Assembly (NCBI GenBank): GCA_014728975.1
Contig: WJKQ01000131.1
Location: forward strand, 1-9,968
Length of the DNA stretch: 9,968 nt
Direction of reading: 5' to 3'
Source of the DNA: Candidatus Peregrinibacteria bacterium
GTDB lineage: Bacteria; Patescibacteriota; Gracilibacteria; UBA1369; LOWO2-01-FULL-3
The position numbers and the translations under genes were made by a program. The notes under the pieces are model-generated. The model was not told the origin of the DNA. It worked only from the letters and a program-made list of their open reading frames with translations, and searched no databases. Shown piece by piece: positions 1 to 6,686 of the stretch. How positions within the stretch are numbered: the stretch's first letter is position 1; each line of letters begins with the position of its first letter.

Positions 1-5
1 GGCAC

Positions 6-356
6 ATGAAAAAATTCATAGTCATAAATAAAGAATTTAAATGTATAAACTGCGGCAAAAATAATCCAAAACTTGCCGGAAGCTGCCGCAACCATTGCCA
101 AAAATGCCTATATTCCCTTCATGTAGACGAAAAAACACCCGGTGACAGAAAAAGCGGATGTAAATCACTTATGGAACCGGTTTCAGCCGTAAAAAACGGC
201 AAGAAAGGCTGGATTATTTATCATAAATGTACGAAATGTAATAAGATTATTTCCAATAAATCAGCAAAAGATGATAACTTTGATGAAATAATTAAACTCA
301 CGCAAATATTATATGAATTCACAGGAAGCAAAAAAACTGGAAAACAAAGTATTTAA
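6..356 (+). CDS. RNHCP domain protein (zinc-ribbon-like, function unknown)
   Basis: A 116-residue protein matching the RNHCP family, named after a conserved Arg-Asn-His-Cys-Pro string. Visible family features are the N-terminal FKCINCG knuckle (C13, C16), C27, the signature RNHCQKC (R28 to C34), LHVD, PGDR, C52 with a following MEPV, and a second knuckle KCTKC (C75, C78). The eight cysteines, mostly in CxxC pairs, suggest one or two structural metal sites, probably zinc. The signature proline is glutamine here (Q32). The biochemical role of the family is not established; a nucleic-acid or ribosome-related role would be a guess. Only five bases lie upstream of the ATG in this window, so the start and its regulation cannot be judged. 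The last 13 codons overlap the start of tilS. Membership in the family is fairly secure. Confidence 0.88.
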   Translation: MKKFIVINKEFKCINCGKNNPKLAGSCRNHCQKCLYSLHVDEKTPGDRKSGCKSLMEPVSAVKNGKKGWIIYHKCTKCNKIISNKSAKDDNFDEIIKLTQILYEFTGSKKTGKQSI

Positions 357-1344
357 AATACTAAATAAACATCTCAATAAAGAAGATAGTCTGATTTTTG
401 GCGCATCAAGCGGGTCCGATTCAACATTTCTCCTAAATATGCTGTTAACATTCCAAAAAAAAGTACCAATAAAAATAGTAACAGCACATGTAAATCATCA
501 ACTCAGAAAAGAAAGCGACAAAGAAGAAATCTTTCTGAAAAATTGTATAAAAAAATTGAACAAAAATAACGTTAACATTGTAATACACACAAAAAAAGTC
601 GATATAAAAATAATAAGTAAAAAGAAAAAAAAAGGAATTGAAGAAACCGGCAGAAAAATAAGATATGAATTTTTTGAAAAACTGGCAAAAAAATACAATT
701 CCAAATTTATCCTAACCGCACACCATGCTGACGATAACCTTGAAACAATTCTGTTAAATTTTACAAGAGGAGCGTCACTTAAAGGCCTTTCAGGAATGCA
801 GTTCACAGATAAATTTTCAAAGAATATTTTTCTTTTTCGCCCGTTATTGGACATCTCAAAAGAAGAAATAATCTCTTACCTTAAAAATAAAAATATTAAA
901 TTTTTCACGGACAAAAGCAACTTTTCACAGATCTACAAAAGAAATATCGTAAGAAAAAAAGTTATTCCGGAATTAAAAAAACTTAATCCTTCAGTAACAA
1001 AAACAACTTCAAAAAACACAAAGATCATCAGAGAAACAAATAATTTCCTTGAAGAAGAAGCAAAAAAATGGATCAATAACAATAAAAGAAAAGGAAAAAG
1101 AATAAAATTCAACGCACGAGCTTTTAGAAATATAAACCCGGCGCTACAAAAAACAATCATTCTTCAAACATATAAAAACCTTATCGGAAACATCAATAAT
1201 CTCGAAAATATACATATTGAGGAAATTTTAAAAATTTTAAACAACAATATTGGAAATAAAAGAAAAAAACTCGGAAAAGTCATGTTCTCACTGGAAAATA
1301 ACACAATAAATGTTGCAAAAATCACTAAAAAAGTCCAGTATTGA
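313..1344 (+). CDS. tilS: tRNA(Ile)-lysidine synthetase TilS
   Basis: TilS ligates lysine to C34 of the CAU anticodon of a minor tRNA-Ile, using ATP, so that it reads AUA. The 343-residue protein shows the family landmarks in order: PP-loop (residues 30-37, GASSGSDS), AHVNHQLR (58-65), the RKIRYEFF segment (114-121), TAHHADDNLET (135-145), RGASLKGLSGM (152-162), RPLL (176-179), and the DKSNFSQ..KRNIVR segment (200-214) ahead of IPEL and NP. The length is nearer to the short Aquifex-type enzymes than to the roughly 430-460 residues of E. coli or Bacillus, so the C-terminal tRNA-binding part is reduced. The PP-loop has Ser33 where the first Gly of SGGxDS is usual. ATG 313 is the only ATG available: an in-frame stop lies at 289-291, and the next Met (residue 43) falls after the PP-loop. 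It overlaps the upstream gene by 44 nt and precedes ftsH, as in many bacteria, but without the hpt gene often found between them. Confidence 0.95.
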   Translation: MNSQEAKKLENKVFKILNKHLNKEDSLIFGASSGSDSTFLLNMLLTFQKKVPIKIVTAHVNHQLRKESDKEEIFLKNCIKKLNKNNVNIVIHTKKVDIKIISKKKKKGIEETGRKIRYEFFEKLAKKYNSKFILTAHHADDNLETILLNFTRGASLKGLSGMQFTDKFSKNIFLFRPLLDISKEEIISYLKNKNIKFFTDKSNFSQIYKRNIVRKKVIPELKKLNPSVTKTTSKNTKIIRETNNFLEEEAKKWINNNKRKGKRIKFNARAFRNINPALQKTIILQTYKNLIGNINNLENIHIEEILKILNNNIGNKRKKLGKVMFSLENNTINVAKITKKVQY

Positions 1345-1375
1345 TACTACTGTAAAAGTTAAATTTTAACCGCTT

Positions 1376-3226
1376 ATGCCGGCACTTTCAAAGCCACCCA
1401 GACAAAAAAACACATTTTTATACCTGATAATAGTTGCACTGCTTATTGCGGCTTTCACAATGATATTCAGTAACGGTCAACAGGCGTCTCAGGAAATTAC
1501 ACTAAATACATTTGTTGAAAAAGTACAATCGGGAGAAATTCATAAAATAGAGGTTGAAAGCAACAGAATAAATCTCGAACTGGTTGACGGAACAAAACTC
1601 TATACTTTTAAAGAAGAAGGCTCCAGTGTATACGAATTACTCGAAAAAGCCGGCGTAGACGAAAATATAATCAGAACACTGCCGGTTACTGTCGCAGATA
1701 CCGAAACAAGTAAATTTTGGACTGATTTATTGATAGGGCTTGTGCCATTTCTTCTGATAATCGGCTTCTTTTTATTTATGATGCGATCCGCCCAGTCCAG
1801 CAATAATCAGGCTATGTCTTTCGGAAAAAGTAAAGCAAAACTTGCCGACAAAGGAAAACAAAAATCAACTTTCGAAGACGTAGCAGGCGTGGAAGAAGCA
1901 AAAGAAGAACTGATTGAAATCGTCGATTTTTTAAAAAATCCCCAGAAATATAGAAAAATCGGAGCAAAGATTCCAAAAGGGGTTATGTTGATTGGAGCTC
2001 CGGGTACAGGAAAAACCCTGCTCGCCAGAGCAGTTTCAGGCGAAGCAGACGTTCCGTTTTTCTCAATTTCAGGATCAGAATTTGTGGAAATGTTTGTCGG
2101 CGTAGGAGCATCAAGGGTACGTGATCTCTTTAATAGAGCAAAAAGAAATGCGCCGTGCATCATATTTATCGATGAAATAGACGCAGTCGGAAGGCACAGA
2201 GGAGCGGGACTCGGAGGAGGACACGACGAACGAGAACAAACACTCAACCAGATATTGACCGAAATGGACGGTTTCGAAACGGGAACAAACATTATTGTTA
2301 TCGCGGCCACAAACAGACCCGATATCCTGGACCCCGCACTGTTAAGACCGGGAAGGTTCGATAGAAGAATAGTAGTCGATATGCCCGACTTAAAAGCACG
2401 TGAAAAAATTCTAAAAGTTCACAGCCGAAAAAAACCGTTAGCCAAATCTATAGATTTATCCAAAATTGCACGATCAACTCCCGGCTTCACGGGCGCCGAT
2501 CTGGAAAATTTAATGAACGAAGCTGCAATTTTAGCGGCAAAGAAAAACAAAAAAACAATCGGAATGAAAGAATTGGAAGCGTCTATCGAAAAAGTAATAA
2601 TGGGGCCTGAAAGAAAATCAAAAGTTCTTACAAAAAAAGAAAAAGAAATAACAGCGTATCACGAAATCGGACACGCAATAGTGGGACATCTCCTGCCCAA
2701 TTGCGATCCCGTACATAAAATATCGGTCGTATCAAGAGGCGTCGCCCTCGGAGTAACATGGTTCCTTCCAGAAGAAGACAAACACCTGACATCAAAAAGC
2801 AAATTTCTTGATGAACTTTCCTCACTTTTGGGAGGATACACTGCAGAAGAAGTGTTTTTCGGAGAAATGACAACAGGAGCTTCAAATGATCTTGAAAAAG
2901 CTACCAAAATGGCCAGAAAAATGGTTACAAAATACGGCATGAGTGACCTGGGACCCGTAATTTTCGGAAACGGCGACGAAGAAGTCTTCCTCGGAAAAGA
3001 TTACGGACATGTCAAAAACTACTCCGAAAAAAGCGCCGCAAAAATAGATGAACTCGTAAAATCAATACTTGATAAAGCTCATAAAAGAACAAAAGAAATA
3101 ATTTTAAAACACAAAAAACTCATCAAAAAAACCGCAAAGGACCTTATTAAAAAGGAAACGCTTACAGGCGAAGAATTCAAAGAATACTTCAAAGATATAA
3201 AGGTTCCTAAAAAAGAAAAACCATGA
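1376..3226 (+). CDS. ftsH: ATP-dependent zinc metalloprotease FtsH
   Basis: A membrane-anchored AAA+ hexameric protease that degrades misassembled membrane proteins and regulatory proteins. In the 616-residue product, TM1 lies at about 12-31, a short extracytoplasmic domain at about 38-112, and TM2 at about 117-136. The AAA module has Walker A GAPGTGKT (207-214), Walker B IIFIDE (262-267), and the second region of homology from ATNRPD (311-316) to the arginine fingers R324 and R327. The zinc site is HEIGH (H429, E430, H433), with the third ligand D505 in SNDLEKAT. The common form is HEAGH, so Ile replaces Ala, but all catalytic residues are intact. The Lys-rich C-terminal tail is typical. The gap from tilS is 31 nt with no Shine-Dalgarno motif. 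A weak -35/-10 pair (TTGATA 1341-1346, 18 nt, TTTAAC 1365-1370) would give an almost leaderless mRNA. The stop overlaps the hsp20 start (ATGA). Confidence 0.98.
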   Translation: MPALSKPPRQKNTFLYLIIVALLIAAFTMIFSNGQQASQEITLNTFVEKVQSGEIHKIEVESNRINLELVDGTKLYTFKEEGSSVYELLEKAGVDENIIRTLPVTVADTETSKFWTDLLIGLVPFLLIIGFFLFMMRSAQSSNNQAMSFGKSKAKLADKGKQKSTFEDVAGVEEAKEELIEIVDFLKNPQKYRKIGAKIPKGVMLIGAPGTGKTLLARAVSGEADVPFFSISGSEFVEMFVGVGASRVRDLFNRAKRNAPCIIFIDEIDAVGRHRGAGLGGGHDEREQTLNQILTEMDGFETGTNIIVIAATNRPDILDPALLRPGRFDRRIVVDMPDLKAREKILKVHSRKKPLAKSIDLSKIARSTPGFTGADLENLMNEAAILAAKKNKKTIGMKELEASIEKVIMGPERKSKVLTKKEKEITAYHEIGHAIVGHLLPNCDPVHKISVVSRGVALGVTWFLPEEDKHLTSKSKFLDELSSLLGGYTAEEVFFGEMTTGASNDLEKATKMARKMVTKYGMSDLGPVIFGNGDEEVFLGKDYGHVKNYSEKSAAKIDELVKSILDKAHKRTKEIILKHKKLIKKTAKDLIKKETLTGEEFKEYFKDIKVPKKEKP

Positions 3227-3615
3227 AAAATTCAAGTATAAAGATAAATCCCATTTCCAGCAGTGAAAAAGTTCCCATAAAAAAAGAGGAGGGACAACTG
3301 TCTCTGGATATATACCATACGGACAATGAGATCGTAATACTCGCGCCTATTGCCGGAGTTAAAATAGAAGACATTTCACTCTCAATAACAGACGATGTTC
3401 TTGTAATACGAGGAGAAAGAGAAATCAAAGAAGAAATTTCTGAAGAAAACTACTACACCAAAGAATGTTTCTGGGGAAATTTCTCAAGATCTATCGTACT
3501 TCCACTCGAAGCAGAGACAAAAAACATATCGGCAACATTTGAAAATAATGTTCTTGAGATTCGCGTTCCCAAATCAGAAAAAGAAAAAACGAAGATTATC
3601 AAAATAAAGTCCTGA
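3223..3615 (+). CDS. Small heat shock protein, Hsp20/alpha-crystallin family
   Basis: A 130-residue ATP-independent holdase that binds unfolding proteins in the cytoplasm. After a short N-terminal arm (about 1-24), the alpha-crystallin domain spans about 25-117: the LSLDIYHTDNEIVILAPIAG strands, the DISLSITDDVLVIRGERE strands, the YYTKECFWGNFSRSIVLP segment with its conserved aromatic and Arg, and the NNVLEIRVPK strand that closes the domain. The C-terminal tail carries an I-x-I type motif (KIIKIKS), which in the family docks into neighbouring subunits during oligomer assembly. The start codon overlaps the ftsH stop as ATGA, so translation is probably coupled to that of the protease. This is a functionally sensible pairing of a holdase with a degradation machine. 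No heat-shock-specific promoter or CIRCE element is visible in front of ftsH or hsp20. Confidence 0.95.
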   Translation: MKNSSIKINPISSSEKVPIKKEEGQLSLDIYHTDNEIVILAPIAGVKIEDISLSITDDVLVIRGEREIKEEISEENYYTKECFWGNFSRSIVLPLEAETKNISATFENNVLEIRVPKSEKEKTKIIKIKS

Positions 3616-3618
3616 GAA

Positions 3619-4491
3619 ATGAAGATAAAGAAAGTAATAATTCCAGCAGCCGGTTTGGGAACCAGGTTTTTACCCGCGACAAAATCCCAGTCAAAGGAGA
3701 TGCTTCCGATAGTGGATAAACCCTGCATACAATATCTGGTCGAAGAAGCGGTAGCCAGCGGTATTAATGAAATCATCATAATTACCGGCAGAGGAAAAAG
3801 ATCAATTGAAGATCATTTTGATTATTCTTTTGAATTAAACTGGCATTTAAGAAATAAAAAAAAGGTAAATGCTCTCAGGGAAATCGAAAGAATAGAAAAA
3901 CTGGCAAAAATAGTATATGTCAGACAGCCCTTTCCTCTTGGAGACGGCCACGCAGTCCTTTGCGCGAAAAATCTCGTTGAAAACGAACCGTTTGCGGTTT
4001 TATTCGGAGATGATATTTATGACGGCAAAACGCCTCCATTGAAACAAATGATTGAAGAATTCGAAAAATATTCCGCACCAATAGTCGCTTTACAAAAAAT
4101 CGATAAGAAAGAAACAAATAAATACGGAATAATAAATCCAAAATCAAAACTTAATGGAAAAACTTACGAAATAAAAAACCTCATTGAAAAACCATCCCCC
4201 AAAAAAGCACCCTCAAACCTGGCAATAGTCGGGAAATATATAATCACACCAAAACTGCTACAACCACTGGACCGCTCAAAAAGCGGAACAAAAGATAAAG
4301 AACTGCGACTGATTGACGGAATGAGAAATTTTATTAAAACATCGCCCATTTACGGACGTGAAATAGAAGGAACAAGATTTGATACCGGAGACAAAATCGG
4401 CTATTTAAAAGCAGTCGTACACTTCGGCCTTAAACATAAAGATTTAAGTCAAGAATTTAAATCGTATTTAAAGAAACTTGATTTAAAATAA
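3619..4491 (+). CDS. galU: UTP--glucose-1-phosphate uridylyltransferase (GalU type)
   Basis: A 290-residue nucleotidyltransferase that makes UDP-glucose from UTP and glucose-1-phosphate for glycan synthesis. Family motifs: the nucleotide-binding loop GLGTRFLPATKSQSKEMLP (12-30), ITGRGKRSIEDHFD (55-68), QPFPLGDGHAVL (103-114), metal/sugar site FGDDI (129-133), KYGII (168-172), IEKP (189-192), VGKYI (204-208), and GTRFDTGDKIGYLKA (251-265). The common KAIPKEMLP segment reads KSQSKEMLP, and GRY reads GKY; both are conservative in position. The length matches the roughly 290-300 residues usual for bacterial GalU. It starts three bases after the hsp20 stop, so it is very likely co-transcribed with ftsH and hsp20. 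The product could feed the sugar-1-phosphate transferase at 7105-8541, though the two genes are separated. A related thymidylyltransferase is less likely because the GalU-specific RFDTGDK segment is present. Confidence 0.96.
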   Translation: MKIKKVIIPAAGLGTRFLPATKSQSKEMLPIVDKPCIQYLVEEAVASGINEIIIITGRGKRSIEDHFDYSFELNWHLRNKKKVNALREIERIEKLAKIVYVRQPFPLGDGHAVLCAKNLVENEPFAVLFGDDIYDGKTPPLKQMIEEFEKYSAPIVALQKIDKKETNKYGIINPKSKLNGKTYEIKNLIEKPSPKKAPSNLAIVGKYIITPKLLQPLDRSKSGTKDKELRLIDGMRNFIKTSPIYGREIEGTRFDTGDKIGYLKAVVHFGLKHKDLSQEFKSYLKKLDLK

Positions 4492-4506
4492 AATTTAAGA
4501 TATAAT
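4478..4506 (+). promoter_or_regulatory. Predicted sigma70-type promoter of the TPR gene
   Basis: TTGATT (4478-4483) and a perfect TATAAT (4501-4506) are separated by the optimal 17 nt. The -35 box lies inside the last codons of galU. Transcription would start near 4513 and give a leader of about 39 nt, strongly A-rich with hardly any U, before ATG 4552. Confidence 0.65.
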
Positions 4507-4551
4507 TCCCTGATACAAAAAAATTGAAAAAACAAAAATAAAAACAAAAAA

Positions 4552-5154
4552 ATGTCAGATCCCGCACAAACACACCCTTTAATCGAGGAGGCAGATAAAA
4601 AGAAAAACGAAGGAAAACACACAGAAGCAATAAGAATATGTGAAAAAATATTGTCAGGAGACTTAAACTGCGTGGAAGCTTATGAAGAAATCGGAGATAA
4701 TTATTTAAGTCTTAGAAGATACGACAAAGCAGAAAAAGCACTTAAACAGGCACTTAAACTTAACGAAGAGAGCGCAAACGCAAACTACCTTTTGGGGTTT
4801 GTTTATTCCTGCACATGCGACTGGAAAAAATCCGTGGAACTCCTTGAAAAAGCGGACACAATCTACCCAAACCATCCTGAAATATTAAGATGTCTCGGAT
4901 GGAGCATGTATCATTTCGGTCAAAGAAAAAGAGGAATCGTACTTCTCGAAAGAGCGCTTTTTTTGGCTCCGAACGATCCTTTGATTCTAAATGACATCGG
5001 AGTCTGTTACCTTAACGAAAAAGAATTCGAAAAATCAGCCCAACTTTTCAAAAAAACTCTTCAAATCGAACCGGACAACCAAAAGGCAAAAGAATGCTTA
5101 AATGCAGTACGTTTCTTCCAGAGAGAATTCGAAAAACTGAAGAAAAAGAAATAA
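4552..5154 (+). CDS. Tetratricopeptide repeat (TPR) protein
   Basis: A 200-residue, all-helical protein built almost entirely of 34-residue TPR units. They can be laid out at about 8-40, 41-74, 75-108, 109-142 and 143-176, followed by a partial C-terminal helix (177-200) ending in a Lys-rich tail. The best repeats show the TPR consensus: A-Y/L..G at the start of helix A, Y in the middle, A/S..... at helix B, and a P near the end (KLNEES, TIYPNH, FLAPND, QIEPDN). No signal peptide or membrane segment is present, so it is probably a cytoplasmic protein-protein interaction scaffold; the partner is not identifiable. Cysteines (C30, C39, C88, C90, C112, C152, C179) are unusually frequent for such a small cytoplasmic protein. 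It has its own promoter and no Shine-Dalgarno motif. It leads a group of three small genes of unknown role. Confidence 0.88.
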   Translation: MSDPAQTHPLIEEADKKKNEGKHTEAIRICEKILSGDLNCVEAYEEIGDNYLSLRRYDKAEKALKQALKLNEESANANYLLGFVYSCTCDWKKSVELLEKADTIYPNHPEILRCLGWSMYHFGQRKRGIVLLERALFLAPNDPLILNDIGVCYLNEKEFEKSAQLFKKTLQIEPDNQKAKECLNAVRFFQREFEKLKKKK

Positions 5155-5157
5155 ATC

Positions 5158-5185
5158 TGGACAATATATCGTCCGCGATTATAAT
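5158..5185 (+). promoter_or_regulatory. Predicted sigma70-type promoter of the 72-aa gene
   Basis: TGGACA (5158-5163) and TATAAT (5180-5185) are spaced by 16 nt, directly after the TPR stop codon. Transcription would begin near 5192, only one to three bases before ATG 5194, so the mRNA would be leaderless or nearly so. The second ATG, at 5206, would have a leader of about 14 nt. Confidence 0.55.
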
Positions 5186-5193
5186 TTAAGAAA

Positions 5194-5412
5194 ATGTATT
5201 TTATTATGGATCCTATCGATCACAAAATAGAAATAATTACTGAATGTTTATACATCCTCAGTAAAAAAGATTATGAAACAGCCGCAGAAGCGATATTACA
5301 AGCGGAACACTTAAAAAGAAATAATCCGAATGAAGCGGAACAATTACTAAAAAATGTAAAGGAACTCATTTTGAGAATACTTAATAGAGGTCAGGAAAGC
5401 TGTCTTGAATAA
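5194..5412 (+). CDS. Small helical protein of unknown function
   Basis: I do not recognise this 72-residue protein. It looks fully alpha-helical and soluble: helices are likely at about 9-22 (KIEIITECLYILSKK), 26-40 (YETAAEAILQAEHLKR) and 44-66 (PNEAEQLLKNVKELILRIL), joined by short turns. The composition is rich in Glu, Leu, Lys and Ile, and the helix-turn-helix hairpins resemble a single TPR-like or other helical-bundle unit, but no family signature is clear. ATG 5194 and ATG 5206 are both possible starts. The first is almost at the predicted transcription start, so a leaderless message is possible; the second would remove only MYFI. It lies between the TPR gene and a membrane-anchored protein, both also of unknown role. 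Its coding status rests on an intact frame, its fit in the gap, a good upstream promoter and neighbour-like composition. Confidence 0.7.
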   Translation: MYFIMDPIDHKIEIITECLYILSKKDYETAAEAILQAEHLKRNNPNEAEQLLKNVKELILRILNRGQESCLE

Positions 5413-5439
5413 TTTCCAAAAAAGCTTCAAACTAAAAAT

Positions 5440-5811
5440 ATGAAAAAGTTAATCATCGTTATATTAGTCTTTATAATTATACTGACTGCAGCGTTTTTCC
5501 TTTTACAAAGATGCGAATTGAGAGAAAAGCCTGAAGAAGAAATCACTGAAACTGAAGAAGTGGAAGAAACTGATAAACTCGACGAAAAATCCGCATTCAT
5601 AAACGCAAGCATAGAATTCACCTGCAAAGTTTTGAAAGATCCAACACTTGAAGAAGATGAAGGGAAAATGAAAGAAGAATTAAATAAAAGTTATCAAAAA
5701 TTCGGTCTGCCTGTTGAAGATGATGAAAAGATGGTCTCAATTCTGGATAAATATGAAAACGACACAGAGGTGTTAAACATAATCAAAGAAAACACAAAAG
5801 CATGCCAATAG
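5440..5811 (+). CDS. Membrane-anchored acidic protein of unknown function
   Basis: A 123-residue protein with a Lys-Lys start and one strongly hydrophobic segment (about 4-22), followed by RCELREK. This looks like an uncleaved N-terminal anchor or signal, with the rest outside the cytoplasm. C25 follows LLQR, which does not fit a lipobox (usually L-A/S-G/A-C), so a lipoprotein is unlikely. Residues about 28-50 are a Glu/Thr-rich, low-complexity linker. The C-terminal part (about 51-123) is a compact, predicted helical domain with two cysteines, C62 and C122, near its ends. They could form a disulfide clamping the domain. I have an impression of similar small secreted proteins in candidate-phyla genomes (two Cys, VEDDEKM and KYENDTEV segments), but cannot confirm it. 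It ends 10 nt inside the ftcD start, so the two are probably translated from one message. No Shine-Dalgarno motif or convincing promoter is seen. Confidence 0.78.
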   Translation: MKKLIIVILVFIIILTAAFFLLQRCELREKPEEEITETEEVEETDKLDEKSAFINASIEFTCKVLKDPTLEEDEGKMKEELNKSYQKFGLPVEDDEKMVSILDKYENDTEVLNIIKENTKACQ

Positions 5812-6686
5812 TAGAGTGCGTCCCAAATTTCAGCGAAGGAAAAAATAAAAAAGTCATCCAGGCTATTAAAAATTCCATAGCAAAAATTTCAGGAATAAAA
5901 GTCCTCGATATTCACATGGATCCGGATCACAACAGATCGGTAATATCTTTTATCGGAGAGCCCGATCAAGCCATAAAAGCCGCATTTGAAGCCGTAAAAA
6001 AAGCCGCACAACTCATCGATCTTACTAAACACAAAGGCGAACATCCACGAATTGGAGCAACAGACGTAGTCCCCCTCATACCTTTGGAAGGAATTACTTA
6101 TAAGGAATGTATAAAATTAGCCGAAAAGCTCGGGAAAAAAATAGGCGAAGAATTAAAAATTCCCGTTTATTTATATGAAAAAGCCGCAACAAAATTTGAA
6201 AGAAAGAACCTCGCGAATTTGAGAAAAGGAGGATACGAAAGGTTAAAAAACGAAATCAAAAAACCATACAGAAAACCCGACTTCGGACCTTCAAAACTTT
6301 CAAAAGCCGGTGTAACAGCAGTCAGTGTACGACCCGTCCTCATCGCATTCAACGTAAACCTTAAAACAAACGATCTTAAAATCGCAAAATACATCGCAAA
6401 AAAATTACGTGAGAAAAACGGCGGGCTTCCCGCCGTGAAAGCCCTGGCAATCTCACTAAAAAGTAAAAATATTGTACAGGTATCAATGAACCTCACAAAC
6501 TACATAGTCACTCCCCCACTCAAAGCTTTTAAAAAAGTAGAAAAAGAAGCAAAAAAATTCGGCATCAAAATATCGGAAAGCGAAATAGTCGGGCTTGTAC
6601 CAAAAGACGCCCTTCCGAAAAATCCGAAAAAAAGCCTCAAACTCAAAAAACTCAAATACTTGCAAAAATTCTCAAAATCAGTATAA
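5802..6686 (+). CDS. ftcD: Glutamate formiminotransferase family protein (FtcD-like, single domain)
   Basis: A 294-residue protein matching the formiminotransferase domain, N- and C-terminal subdomains, without the cyclodeaminase part fused to it in animals. Family landmarks: VPNFSEG (7-13) at the N-terminus, VLDIHMDPDHNRSV (34-47), KGEHPRIGATDVVPLIP (78-94) with H81 at the position of the catalytic His, ANLRKGGYE (around 138-146), PDFGP (159-163) and the SVRPVLIAFNVNL strand. The family transfers a formimino group between formiminoglutamate and tetrahydrofolate. Some bacterial members can also process 5-formyltetrahydrofolate and stand in for 5-formyl-THF cycloligase. No histidine-degradation gene is nearby, so the salvage role is an equally reasonable idea. 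The ATG overlaps the preceding gene by 10 nt. The UAA stop lies inside the -10 box predicted for rnpB. The C-terminus is Lys-rich. Confidence 0.9.
   Translation: MPIVECVPNFSEGKNKKVIQAIKNSIAKISGIKVLDIHMDPDHNRSVISFIGEPDQAIKAAFEAVKKAAQLIDLTKHKGEHPRIGATDVVPLIPLEGITYKECIKLAEKLGKKIGEELKIPVYLYEKAATKFERKNLANLRKGGYERLKNEIKKPYRKPDFGPSKLSKAGVTAVSVRPVLIAFNVNLKTNDLKIAKYIAKKLREKNGGLPAVKALAISLKSKNIVQVSMNLTNYIVTPPLKAFKKVEKEAKKFGIKISESEIVGLVPKDALPKNPKKSLKLKKLKYLQKFSKSV

Noticed and set aside
625..633. Run of nine A in tilS as a possible frameshift or slippage site
   Set aside because: TilS landmarks before and after the run are in the same frame, so nothing is broken; Lys-rich codons in an AT-rich genome explain it.
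1807..2310. A 167-codon minus-strand open frame inside ftsH
   Set aside because: It is a mirror of the strongly conserved AAA module codons and has no independent features.
1342..3615. Possible use of UGA as a sense codon, as in some candidate phyla
   Set aside because: UGA ends tilS, ftsH and hsp20 at the expected protein ends, and no gene here needs an internal UGA.
5159..5174. GGAC...GTCC hairpin after the TPR gene as a terminator
   Set aside because: The stem is only 4 bp with an 8-nt loop and no T run; it overlaps the -35 box of the next gene.
5405..5438. Possible promoter for the anchored acidic protein (TTGAAT 5405-5410)
   Set aside because: No -10 box with acceptable sequence occurs at 15-19 nt; the A-rich match is 22 nt away.
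6636..6676. CTCAAA repeated four times ahead of the rnpB promoter
   Set aside because: It encodes the Leu/Lys-rich tail of the FtcD-like protein and is irregularly spaced; compositional repetition is enough.
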